Part shown: piece by piece, positions 22,221 through 30,187 of the stretch
How positions within the stretch are numbered: the stretch's first letter is position 1
Layout of the letters: each line of letters opens with the position of its first letter
From: an uncultured bacterium
GTDB taxonomy: Bacteria > Patescibacteriota > Patescibacteriia > 2-12-FULL-60-25
DNA: 42,462 bases
NCBI GenBank assembly: GCA_937949995.1
Contig: CALFEO010000024.1
Location: 1 to 42,462 of the forward strand
Direction: 5' to 3'
Made by a program: the position numbers and the translations under genes
Notes under the pieces: model-generated
What the model saw: only the letters and a program-made list of their open reading frames with translations
Databases searched by the model: none
Told to the model about the DNA's origin: nothing

Positions 22221-22748
22221 ATGCCTCGAAAAGTTACAATAAATTATAAAAAGACGCAGAAAGTTATTAAGGTTGATGAAATGAGTGACTGGCAAGATGC
22301 CGCGGAGTTATTAATATCCAAGATGAAGCCGGGGATGGTGATTGCTTTGCATGGTGATTTGGGTGCCGGGAAAACGACGCTCACGCAATATATTGCCAAG
22401 CAACTTGGAGTGTCGAAGCGAGCTCTTAGCCCGACTTTTGCGCTGATACGGAATTACGTCGTCAAACGCCAGCGCTCCGAAGCTTCAGCGAAGGAGTGTC
22501 GAACGTCAAACGTCGAACGTCCATCCTACGTTGAAGCTACGGCGGGCAGACGTGGGACGTTGGACGTGGGACGTCTAGTTCATGTTGATGCATATCGGAT
22601 TGAGGATGAACGTGAGTTGCTGGCTTTGGATTTGGATGAGGAGTTGATGGAGCCTGGGACTGTGATGATTATTGAATGGCCGGAGCGCGTGGAGGAATGG
22701 GTAAAAAAGCAAAAAGAACTTATTCGAGTTGAGATTGAAATACAATAA
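22221..22748 (+). CDS. tsaE: tRNA threonylcarbamoyladenosine ATPase TsaE, with repeat insertion
   Basis: ATPase partner of TsaD in t6A37 formation. Walker A is GDLGAGKT and the family stretch SPTFALIRNY is followed after the insert by LVHVDAYRIED, normally almost adjacent. At 175 aa from ATG 22221 (MPRKVTINYKK) it is longer than usual by an insert of about 40 residues (about 22455-22574). The insert carries KRQRSEASAKECRTSNV and an Arg/Gly-rich end. In-frame starts at 22197 (TTG) and 22200 (ATG) are possible. A TATACT box ends 9 nt before the 22200 ATG, but it is also part of the repeat words. tsaD lies upstream. Confidence 0.94.
   Translation: MPRKVTINYKKTQKVIKVDEMSDWQDAAELLISKMKPGMVIALHGDLGAGKTTLTQYIAKQLGVSKRALSPTFALIRNYVVKRQRSEASAKECRTSNVERPSYVEATAGRRGTLDVGRLVHVDAYRIEDERELLALDLDEELMEPGTVMIIEWPERVEEWVKKQKELIRVEIEIQ
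22455..22574 (+). repeat. Insertion within tsaE sharing the tsaD core
   Basis: GTCAAACGC, the same 25-nt core as in tsaD, then GTCGAACGTCAAACG words. A second module follows (TTGAAGCTACGGCGGGCAG, then GGGACGTTGGACGTGGGACG). No stop codon interrupts the frame. It splits the universally conserved SPTF...HVDAYR region in a surface loop position. Confidence 0.85.
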
Positions 22749-22877
22749 TAAGTTTATCAAGTTAAAAGTTAAAAGTTCATCTACATATAAGTCTATCAAG
22801 TCTAAAGTAAAAAGTTCATCAAGAGTTACTTAAACTTCTCTTGATGAACTTGTTGCTTAGTGGGACGAACTTTAGTC
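22749..22877. repeat. GTTCATCAAG word repeats
   Basis: Five or more copies of AAGTTCATC(A/T) and inverted GATGAACTT between the convergent tsaE and pilus ATPase genes. They can fold into an imperfect stem and may replace a classical terminator. Confidence 0.7.
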
Positions 22878-24773
22878 TTATTGTGTCGTTTCCGGTTCGA
22901 CGGGGAGTTCTTTGCGTTGTGAATCTATCTCGGCGTCGTCCGCTTCTTCGATGACGGCTTCGATACCGGCTACGCGGAGGACTTCTTCGACCGAAGTTAT
23001 GCCGTCCAAAGCTTTTAGTAAACCGTCTTGTGTCATTGTAACCATACCATGTTTTTGTGCAACCTCGAGCATGTCATACTCGGATACATTGGATCCCAAA
23101 ATCATGTGCTCGATTTCTTTATTCATGGTAAAAATTTCGTAGATGCCCATGCGTCCGCTGTAGCCCAAACCATTGCATTTTTTGCAGGTTTTGGTTTTTT
23201 CACTTGGGCCGTAAAATTGCAGATGGTTCAGGTCGATTTTAATTTTTGCCGATTCCGGAATGGTTTTTAATGTTTCTTGCACTTCGGTTTGCAATGCGGC
23301 ATCCAAAACTACAGAGCCTTTGCATTCCGAGCATAAACGGCGCACCAGCCTTTGGCCGATGACACAGTTTAAAGCCGGAGCCAAGAAAAACGGTTTGACG
23401 CCCATGGAAAGAAAGCGGGGGATGGCGCCGGCGGCGTTGTTAGTGTGGATGGTGGAGATGACAAGATGGCCGGTTAGGGCGGCTTGAGTGGCTATTTCGG
23501 CCGTTTCAGTGTCGCGGATTTCACCGACCATGACTATATCCGGATCTTGGCGGAGGATGGAACGAAGGCCTTTGGCGAAAGTGTAATTTTTGGCGTGGTC
23601 GATTTGGCTTTGGTTGATGCCGGTAAGTTTGTATTCAACGGGATCTTCCAGAGTGATGATTTTTACTTCCGGAGTGTTGAGTTTTTTAAGGATGGCATAA
23701 AGAGTGGTGGTTTTACCGGAACCGGTGGGGCCTGTGGTAACAATCATGCCGTTGGGGCGTTCGATTTCGGTTTTTAAGCGTTCCCAGGCCAAACCGCGCA
23801 CTCCAAGCTCCTCGAAATCCAGTGAAATTGATTTTGGTCGAAGCAGACGCATAACCACTGACTCTCCATAGGCGGTAGGCAAGGTTGAAACGCGGATTTC
23901 AATTTTTTCGTTGGTAAGAAAAATAGTAATGCGGCCGTCTTGGGGGACAGAAGTGATGTTGATTTTCATTCCGGCTAAAAGTTTGATACGAGAGATTATC
24001 AACTTCCACTTATCTTTATTGATACTGGCCGCTTCGTGCAAGATACCGTCGACGCGTAAACGGATTTTAATGGCTTCTTCTTCGGCTTCGATATGAATAT
24101 CCGAAGCTCCGCCTTTAAGTGCGGCGGCTAAAATCAAACTGACCAAATCGGTTGTGGTAGCGGATTCCAATCGTTGTTGTAACTCTTGAAAGTTGGATAT
24201 CGCGGATTCGTATTCTTTCAGTTTATCGGATTCTATAGTAACTCCTGATTGAGATGCGACTATTTTTGGCAGGTAATCATAAAGATCCAAACCGTATTTT
24301 ATGCTTTGGTCGGAACAGTAATATATTTGAACATCAGCAAGATGCGCTTTGGCCAATCGTGAAGCTATTTGATTAACTTCTTCGCCGGGTTTATTGGTGG
24401 CGATTCTGATATCGTCGGTAAGTTTGGCAAAAGCTATTACATTATTGGCAACAGCTTCATCTTGATTGATCAGTGTTAATGCTTCGGGGGATACGGGAAA
24501 GCCTTTCAGATTGATATACGGTAAAGCATGGTTGCCGGCTTCGGTTTGAGCTTTTTTCTCGATATCCGATGTTTGGATTTCTTTGCGTTTTAATTCCAAA
24601 AGCTCGACTTGGCTCATTTCGGAGGGGCTTTTTTCTTTTTTATCTTTTGTTTTGGCGAGAGGCGCGCCCTTAACAAAACCCGGTTTAGCGGCTTTTATTC
24701 CGGCCGATTCAACGGTTTGTTTTTTAAACAGATCCTCGATTGAGGGAGTCTTGGGCTTTTTCAGTGTTGGCAT
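22878..24773 (-). CDS. pilB: Type IV pilus/type II secretion assembly ATPase (PilB/GspE)
   Basis: A 631-aa hexameric ATPase that drives pilin polymerisation at the inner membrane. A Lys-rich variable N-terminus precedes the N2/core domains. Walker A is GPTGSGKT (348-355), with DIVMVGEIRD (412-421) as Walker B and the Asp/His box segments around it (HLVISTIHTN at 436-445). The zinc cysteines CSEC (481-484) and CKKC (530-533) are typical of PilB/GspE. Pilus genes in this phylum type support attachment and DNA uptake. It lies 20 nt after the membrane-protein gene, so it is probably co-transcribed with it. No other pilus gene is in the window. Confidence 0.94.
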   Translation of the reverse strand: MPTLKKPKTPSIEDLFKKQTVESAGIKAAKPGFVKGAPLAKTKDKKEKSPSEMSQVELLELKRKEIQTSDIEKKAQTEAGNHALPYINLKGFPVSPEALTLINQDEAVANNVIAFAKLTDDIRIATNKPGEEVNQIASRLAKAHLADVQIYYCSDQSIKYGLDLYDYLPKIVASQSGVTIESDKLKEYESAISNFQELQQRLESATTTDLVSLILAAALKGGASDIHIEAEEEAIKIRLRVDGILHEAASINKDKWKLIISRIKLLAGMKINITSVPQDGRITIFLTNEKIEIRVSTLPTAYGESVVMRLLRPKSISLDFEELGVRGLAWERLKTEIERPNGMIVTTGPTGSGKTTTLYAILKKLNTPEVKIITLEDPVEYKLTGINQSQIDHAKNYTFAKGLRSILRQDPDIVMVGEIRDTETAEIATQAALTGHLVISTIHTNNAAGAIPRFLSMGVKPFFLAPALNCVIGQRLVRRLCSECKGSVVLDAALQTEVQETLKTIPESAKIKIDLNHLQFYGPSEKTKTCKKCNGLGYSGRMGIYEIFTMNKEIEHMILGSNVSEYDMLEVAQKHGMVTMTQDGLLKALDGITSVEEVLRVAGIEAVIEEADDAEIDSQRKELPVEPETTQ

Positions 24774-24793
24774 AACTCGCTAAGACAAAGTTT

Positions 24794-25801
24794 TTATGAT
24801 TTAAAGAAGGATCTGAACAGGCGATGGATTTTCGGTACCACTCCTCCTTCTCCGAATTTGTGAAACATCATTGTCCATGTCGCATATTGAAAGGCTACGG
24901 TAAATCCGGTTGTAAACAATGCGAATGCCAGAGTGATGATGAAAAATAATACCAAACTGATATAAAACATGTAGATACTTATATTGATGTATGAGAATAC
25001 GAATAAAACGATGGCCGGAAATGTAAGTATTAAGCCGGCGAAAGTCGCGGCTAAAGCCAGCGCGATGATTATTAACGATTGCACGATAATGGTTTCGATG
25101 GTAACCAGCCAATGCTCGCGCATTATTTTCCAGCCTCTGGCCAGAGCTTCGGCCAAAGATGCATTTTGCAGAATAATCGCGTTTAAAGCGTAGATTTGTA
25201 AAACCCCCAATCCCAAAGTAAGAATAGAAAAAATTATAAATGAAAGCATGTAAACAGCCGTATAAAGAGGGCTGTCGTTACCCAAGATTAAAGCCAGGGG
25301 AAATGAAACTCCAAAACGGGCAATCCAGATAAAGACCAATAAAATCAAATTGAGAATGGCTATGGGCACAATCGCTTTACCGCCAATTGTCAGAGCTGAT
25401 TTTAAAGATTTTTGTTTATTGGATTTATATGAGCCGATAGCATGCACCAAAGCACCTTGGCAAGCACAAGAAAAACCCAAGACCGCAATTAAAATTACCA
25501 AGAAAAAAGCGATTGCGAGCACGCCTTTAACATAGCCCATCCAAGGAATGGTAACGCTGGAGAGTTCGGCTGCGCGCCATAAAGTTCCGATGGTATTGCC
25601 AACGTAGATTTCGTTGCCTTGTTGTTGGACCGTGTTCCAGAATTTTAAAAAAATGTCGAGTGCACCGCCGGAAAACAATACAGCGGCAAATATGCCCAGC
25701 ACCCAATGACTGGGATGAGTCCAGGCGAATTTTAATGCTTGCGGAATTACTTCGCGAAATATCGGTTTATCGTTTGGGATAAATTTTTTCTTTTTTAACA
25801 T
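24794..25801 (-). CDS. Multi-pass membrane protein, unknown
   Basis: A 335-aa protein with about six hydrophobic helices and a Lys-rich cytoplasmic N-terminus (MLKKKKFIPNDKPIF). The segment ILQNASLAEALARGWKIMREHW resembles the amphipathic region in the glycerophosphodiesterase-like/YciC-type membrane domains found next to secretion genes. Function unknown. It is the first gene of a two-gene operon with the pilus ATPase (gap 20 nt), so a role in envelope or pilus biogenesis is conceivable. A TATAAT ends 8 nt before the ATG and there is no Shine-Dalgarno. Confidence 0.8.
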   Translation of the reverse strand: MLKKKKFIPNDKPIFREVIPQALKFAWTHPSHWVLGIFAAVLFSGGALDIFLKFWNTVQQQGNEIYVGNTIGTLWRAAELSSVTIPWMGYVKGVLAIAFFLVILIAVLGFSCACQGALVHAIGSYKSNKQKSLKSALTIGGKAIVPIAILNLILLVFIWIARFGVSFPLALILGNDSPLYTAVYMLSFIIFSILTLGLGVLQIYALNAIILQNASLAEALARGWKIMREHWLVTIETIIVQSLIIIALALAATFAGLILTFPAIVLFVFSYINISIYMFYISLVLFFIITLAFALFTTGFTVAFQYATWTMMFHKFGEGGVVPKIHRLFRSFFKS

Positions 25802-25809
25802 ATGTTTGG

Positions 25810-25838
25810 ATTATATCATAACGGAGAGAGGGGAACAA
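25810..25838 (-). promoter_or_regulatory. Promoter of the membrane protein/pilB operon
   Basis: Minus strand: TTGTTC, 17 nt, TATAAT (+ coordinates 25810-25815). The -10 ends 8 nt before the start codon. Leaderless configuration. Confidence 0.7.
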
Positions 25839-26095
25839 CGAAACGCGAACCATGAACGTCGAACGTCTAACGTCGAACATCGAAACACGAACTACGAACC
25901 ACGAACCACGAACGGCGAATGTCTAACATCGAACCACGAACCATGAACGTCGAACGTCGAACGTCTAACGTCGAAACACGAACCACGAACTACGAATTCG
26001 CCTTAGGCGAAGAATTACGAATAACTCATTCGAAGCACCTCCGAGGATCCGCCGTAACCACCGAATTCGTTATGGACGTTAAGGTTATTTACGTT
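25839..26095. repeat. GAACGTC/GAACCACGAAC repeat field
   Basis: About 160 nt of CGAACGTCTAACG and CGAACCACGAACC words are followed by CGAATTCGCCTTAGGCG and GGATCCGCCGTAACCACC. The last word is shared with 20471. No coding potential is visible beyond repeat-derived open frames. Confidence 0.85.
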
Positions 26096-26097
26096 AT

Positions 26098-26123
26098 AAA
26101 AAAACCGCTTTAGGCGGTTTTTT
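26098..26123 (-). terminator. ftsH terminator
   Basis: AAAACCGC with GCGGTTTT and T tracts on both sides. It overlaps the last codons and the stop of ftsH. Confidence 0.85.
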
Positions 26124-27990
26124 GGGGCTCTTCTTTTTCAGGGGCTTTTGGTTCGGAAAGTTTGTTTTTTTGGTTGGCGGGCGGAATGCCGATTATTTTG
26201 TAAAAGACTTCACGCTCCATTGTTTCGACCTTGAGCAGTTCGTTGGACACTTTGTCCATGGCCTCGCGGTTGTTGTTGATGAGATCTTTGGCGGTTTGCA
26301 GCGCGCCGCCGATTAACTTATCGATTTCAGCGTCGATTTTTTCGGCCACTTTTTCCGAGTAATCGCGGTTTTCATGAATGTCGCGGCCAAGGAAGATCAT
26401 GTCTTCTTTTTCGCCGTAAACGCGAGGGCCCAAGGATTCGCTCATGCCCCATTGGGTAACCATGTTGCGGGCAAGATTGGTTGTTTCGCGCATGTCCGAA
26501 GAAGCGCCGGCCGTAATGTCGCCAAAAACAATTTGTTCGGCCGCATAACCACCCAGCATCATTGCCAATTCCTCCGCATATTCTTGACTGCGGCGCATGC
26601 GCCTGTCTTCGGTTGGAGTTTTAATGGTATAACCGGCGGCGCGGCCGCGGGAAATTATGCTGATTTTTTGAACCGGGTCGGAATTGGGGAGCAGATGGGC
26701 AACCAAAGCGTGACCAACTTCGTGATAAGCGGTAATTTTGCGTTCTTCCTCATTCATGATGTAGCTTTTTCTTTCGGGACCGAGCATGACTTTTTCAATG
26801 GATTCCAAAAGTTCGTCTTCGGTAATGGAAGTTTTTCCTCGTCTTACGGCGAAGATGGCAGCCTCATTCATGAGATTGGCCAAATCGGCACCGGAGAAAC
26901 CCGGAGTGCGTTCGGCCAGTTTGCGCAAAGAAACATTTTTGGCCAATGGTTTCTTTTTGGCATGGATTTTCAAAATGGCTTCGCGATCATTTATATCGGG
27001 CGGATCCAAAACAATACGTCTGTCAAAGCGGCCGGGACGAAGAAGCGCCGGATCCAATACATCGGGACGGTTTGTTGCGGCTATGACTATGACTCCGGCA
27101 TTGGGCTCGAAGCCGTCCATCTCCACCAAGATTTGATTCAAGGTTTGCTCGCGTTCGTCATGGGAACCGCCCAATCCGGATCCTCTTTGGCGGCCAACCG
27201 CATCGATCTCGTCGATGAAAACGATGCAAGGAGAACTTTTTTTGGCGCGAGTAAACAAATCGCGCACGCGAGAAGCGCCGACGCCGACAAACATCTCGAC
27301 GAATTCGGAACCGCTCATGTGAAAGAACGGAACATCGGCTTCGCCGGCAACGGCACGAGCCAATAAAGTTTTACCGGTTCCCGGGGATCCCATCAGCAAT
27401 GCGCCTTTGGGAATTTTGGCTCCGAATTTGGTAAATTTATCGGGATGCTTTAAAAAATCAACGACTTCCAATAATTCTTCTTTGGCTTCTTTGACTCCGG
27501 CAACATCTTTGAAAGTTATTTTATCTTTTGCGTCTTTGGATATTTCGCGGCCGGCCGATTGACCGAATTGCATGGCGCGATTATTTTGGCCTTGCACTTG
27601 GCGGAAGAAAAACCAAAATATCACAATCAGCAAAATGATCGGCAATAAATTGGGTACGATTAAAGCGGCCCAGTAACCAAAACCGCTGGGTTCTTTAACC
27701 TCGGTCGGAATTTCGCGTAATTTTTGCGGATCGACTCCGTAATTGCTGAAAATGGTGGAAAGCGAATCACCGGGTTCTTTCATGACAACGTTTTTTGTAC
27801 CGTCTTTAAACACGGCCTCCACCTCATCACCGCTTATGGATAATGATGCGACCTCGTTTTGCATAACGCGGGATGCCAGTGTCGCCAAATCGGTGCGGTC
27901 TTTTTGTTCCAAATTCATGGTGGCCAATAAGCCGCCCATGATTAAAAATGCCGCTATAAAAATTATTATATTTCTGGTTGTTTGTGACAT
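26110..27990 (-). CDS. ftsH: ATP-dependent zinc metalloprotease FtsH
   Basis: Membrane-anchored AAA+ protease that degrades misfolded membrane proteins and selected regulators. There are two transmembrane helices (about 8-24 and 106-128) around a small extracytoplasmic domain. Walker A is GSPGTGKT (201-208, Ser in place of the usual Pro), Walker B is FIDEID (258-263), SRH follows, and the M41 zinc site is HEVGH (423-427). At 626 aa it has normal length, with an acidic tail. The start codon is the first base region of the transcript according to the promoter (TCGACA-17-TATATT), and no Shine-Dalgarno is present. Confidence 0.98.
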   Translation of the reverse strand: MSQTTRNIIIFIAAFLIMGGLLATMNLEQKDRTDLATLASRVMQNEVASLSISGDEVEAVFKDGTKNVVMKEPGDSLSTIFSNYGVDPQKLREIPTEVKEPSGFGYWAALIVPNLLPIILLIVIFWFFFRQVQGQNNRAMQFGQSAGREISKDAKDKITFKDVAGVKEAKEELLEVVDFLKHPDKFTKFGAKIPKGALLMGSPGTGKTLLARAVAGEADVPFFHMSGSEFVEMFVGVGASRVRDLFTRAKKSSPCIVFIDEIDAVGRQRGSGLGGSHDEREQTLNQILVEMDGFEPNAGVIVIAATNRPDVLDPALLRPGRFDRRIVLDPPDINDREAILKIHAKKKPLAKNVSLRKLAERTPGFSGADLANLMNEAAIFAVRRGKTSITEDELLESIEKVMLGPERKSYIMNEEERKITAYHEVGHALVAHLLPNSDPVQKISIISRGRAAGYTIKTPTEDRRMRRSQEYAEELAMMLGGYAAEQIVFGDITAGASSDMRETTNLARNMVTQWGMSESLGPRVYGEKEDMIFLGRDIHENRDYSEKVAEKIDAEIDKLIGGALQTAKDLINNNREAMDKVSNELLKVETMEREVFYKIIGIPPANQKNKLSEPKAPEKEEPQKTA

Positions 27991-27999
27991 AATATGCTT

Positions 28000-28028
28000 A
28001 ATATAGAAGATTTTGCGATTTTTGTCGA
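28000..28028 (-). promoter_or_regulatory. ftsH promoter, near-leaderless
   Basis: Minus strand: TCGACA (28023-28028), 17 nt, TATATT (28000-28005), then 9 nt to the ATG at 27990. Confidence 0.8.
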
Positions 28029-28046
28029 GCTGTATTTTTTTGATTT

Positions 28047-28085
28047 AAAAAATCCACTCGATTGTTTGGAGTGGATTTTGTTTTT
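28047..28085 (-). terminator. Terminator after the S1-repeat gene
   Basis: ATCCACTC with GAGTGGAT flanked by A and T tracts. It lies between the S1-repeat gene stop (28090) and the ftsH promoter. Confidence 0.8.
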
Positions 28086-28089
28086 GCAC

Positions 28090-29190
28090 TTATTTCGCCT
28101 CTTCCTCCTTGGTTTCCTTTTCTTTTTTCAGGGATAATCCCAAGCGGTGATTTTCGGGATCGATGGATACGATGCGGAAATCGAATTCATCTCCGACGCG
28201 TGCTATTTCGTTAACATCTTTAACCGGCTTATCGGCCAATTCGCTGATGTGCGCCAAGCCGTGGATATCCGGATCGAGTTCGACGAATAATCCGAAAGGA
28301 TTGATTTTAAGAACACGGCCATGCACCCACTGGTTGAGTTTGTATTTTCTGCTGACCTCTTGCCATGGGTCGGTCATTAATTTTTTCATGGACAAGAAGA
28401 TTTTGGATCCCTCGATATTCAATATTTCGGCTCTGACGCGGTCGCCGACTTTTAGAACGTCGCGGGGATCGTCGATGCGCTGCCAGGCTATTTCGCTGAT
28501 ATGCACCAAACCTTCCAGATTGGCATCGAATTTTACAAATGCGCCAAAATCCGTAACGGCCGTAACTCCGCCTTCCACGATATCGCCGACTTTGTATTTG
28601 GAGATAACCGATTCTTGGCGTGTTTCCCAAACCGATTTTTCGGAAACGATATATTTACCCTCTTCTTCGTTGGCATCAATGACTTTCACGTCCAGTTCTT
28701 TGCCGATCAGGTCTTTGAGTTTTTCGAGGATTTTATTTTTTTCTCCGCCTTGCACGCGGGGATAATGTTCGGGTGAGAGCTGTGAAACCGGTAAAAAGCC
28801 CGAGATGCCTTCGAGACGGACAATGAGACCGCCCTTATTGGCTTCCAAAATACGAACCGGAATAACGGCGCCGCTGGTAAAGATTTCTTTGATTTTGTCC
28901 CAAGTCTTTTTGCGTCCGGCTCCTTTCAAGGAAAGTTCCAATTCGCCGAATTCATTATCAAGCTCGACTACGGTGGCATCGATTTCGTCGCCGACCGTTA
29001 AGATCATGTTAGGATCAAGTTCGGGTCCGCGGACGATGCCCATGGCCAAACCGCCCAAATCAACGCGAACTTCGTTGCGTCCGACGCTGATAACGGTGCC
29101 ATGCACAACATCTCCGACGCCGGGATATGCGAGGTATTTGTTATCCTCCAATAATTTATTCAATTCTTCTTGTTTGGTTGAGGTTGTCAT
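28090..29190 (-). CDS. rpsA: S1 RNA-binding domain protein (ribosomal protein S1-like)
   Basis: A 366-aa protein with four S1 OB-fold repeats. They are marked by GDVVHGTVISVG, AVIPVRILEANKGG, GDIVEGGVTAVTDFGAFV and QWVHGRVLKINPFGLFV, the latter two ending in the classic G(L)(A/V)HISE. It is probably the ribosomal S1 homologue, which binds mRNA. The four-repeat form is shorter than the six-repeat E. coli protein. I take the start at ATG 29190 (MTTSTKQEELN), which fits the family. The frame stays open to 29355, and ATG 29274 (MNSAIRFKKR) has a possible -10 (CATAAA) 12 nt upstream, so a basic N-terminal extension of 28 residues cannot be excluded. Confidence 0.92.
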   Translation of the reverse strand: MTTSTKQEELNKLLEDNKYLAYPGVGDVVHGTVISVGRNEVRVDLGGLAMGIVRGPELDPNMILTVGDEIDATVVELDNEFGELELSLKGAGRKKTWDKIKEIFTSGAVIPVRILEANKGGLIVRLEGISGFLPVSQLSPEHYPRVQGGEKNKILEKLKDLIGKELDVKVIDANEEEGKYIVSEKSVWETRQESVISKYKVGDIVEGGVTAVTDFGAFVKFDANLEGLVHISEIAWQRIDDPRDVLKVGDRVRAEILNIEGSKIFLSMKKLMTDPWQEVSRKYKLNQWVHGRVLKINPFGLFVELDPDIHGLAHISELADKPVKDVNEIARVGDEFDFRIVSIDPENHRLGLSLKKEKETKEEEAK

Positions 29191-29339
29191 AAGACAGTTT
29201 TGATTAACCCATGTCGCCGGGCCAACCAAGGCGGGGCGAACGAGCCGCTTTTTGAATCGGATAGCCGAATTCATAAAAAGCGTATATTTATGTAAGTGTG
29301 TAGAGGGTACAGCAAAAAGCGAATTTTGGCAAGGAAAGC

Positions 29340-29475
29340 AGGCGGCATGTAACATGTAGCATGTAACATGTAACTTTTAACTTGCAGCATGAAGATAGGG
29401 GGTTGGTGGAGATATTTGGCTAAAATAAATCAAAATTGTTACATGTTACAAGCTGCATGTTACATGAGTTTACGG
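29340..29475. repeat. CATGTAAC/GTTACATG repeat field
   Basis: Direct copies of ACATGTA(A/G)CATGT at 29347-29375 and inverted GTTACATG words at 29438-29465, so the two blocks can pair. They flank about 60 nt of unique sequence upstream of the next gene. Confidence 0.75.
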
Positions 29476-29480
29476 GTTAC

Positions 29481-29490
29481 GTGTTATAAT
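29481..29490 (+). promoter_or_regulatory. Extended -10 promoter, leaderless
   Basis: TG-T-TATAAT (29482-29490) ends exactly 7 nt before ATG 29498, the distance expected for transcription to start at the A of ATG. There is no clear -35. Confidence 0.7.
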
Positions 29491-29497
29491 GCTCAAT

Positions 29498-30172
29498 ATG
29501 TCGGATTTATACCTTAATTTGACGGATAAACGGGAAATGATCAATTTTATTTCTCATTGGTTATTTTTTGCGGACGGTGATTACCGCAAACATGCCGAAT
29601 CATTCATCGCCGATTATGATGACGATAAAGCCTTGGAACTCATAGAATTGCAGAATTTTACCAAAGAATTCGCCAAAGAGATTTATCCGGCGCGTTACGG
29701 TTTACTTGGTTTTTTTGCCGAAGAGGGCGCAGGCATCGAATGGTCACGAATCGAAAGTTCGGTACGCAGATCTACGGCATTGAAGATGCGCAAGTATAAA
29801 GCCGCGGGTGAGGCCGATACCATAGATATGATGTTTACGGATGATGATGTCGATATGGTTTTCAGTGAAGAAGAAAAGATGGAGATACAACATGTAAGAC
29901 ATCAGTTGATGGAAGATTATTGGCAGGCGAATAAGGGCAAGCTGCAGCGTTATGCTGCGGAAGGTGAAAATCAATTGAATAGATTCGAAGAGTTGATAAT
30001 GGATTTGCGCGAGTGCGCCGCCGGATTGCCGGCCATGCTGCAAGAAGAGCTTTATTCAAAAATCACCCGCTTTGAAGACAGGGTTTATTTTAACGGTGAA
30101 GTTTTGGATGAAACAGTGCTGAAAGAAGAGTTGAATTATTATAAAGAACAGAAAGAAATTCCAATTGAATGA
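29498..30172 (+). CDS. Conserved-looking hypothetical protein, 224 aa
   Basis: Unrecognised soluble protein. It is acidic and mainly helical, with a Tyr/Phe-rich N-terminus (DLYLNLTDKREMINF) and a helix-rich centre with DDVDMVFSEEEKME. No signal peptide or cysteine cluster is seen. The start is placed at ATG 29498 because the upstream ATG at 29489 overlaps the -10 box. It is convergent with the exported-protein gene at 30188, with only 15 nt between the stops and no clear terminator. Confidence 0.8.
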   Translation: MSDLYLNLTDKREMINFISHWLFFADGDYRKHAESFIADYDDDKALELIELQNFTKEFAKEIYPARYGLLGFFAEEGAGIEWSRIESSVRRSTALKMRKYKAAGEADTIDMMFTDDDVDMVFSEEEKMEIQHVRHQLMEDYWQANKGKLQRYAAEGENQLNRFEELIMDLRECAAGLPAMLQEELYSKITRFEDRVYFNGEVLDETVLKEELNYYKEQKEIPIE

Positions 30173-30187
30173 TGTTCTGATTAAATA

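Noticed and set aside
26374..27366. 330-codon + strand frame opposite ftsH
   Set aside because: FtsH is unmistakable on the minus strand, and the + frame lacks a promoter and ribosome site.
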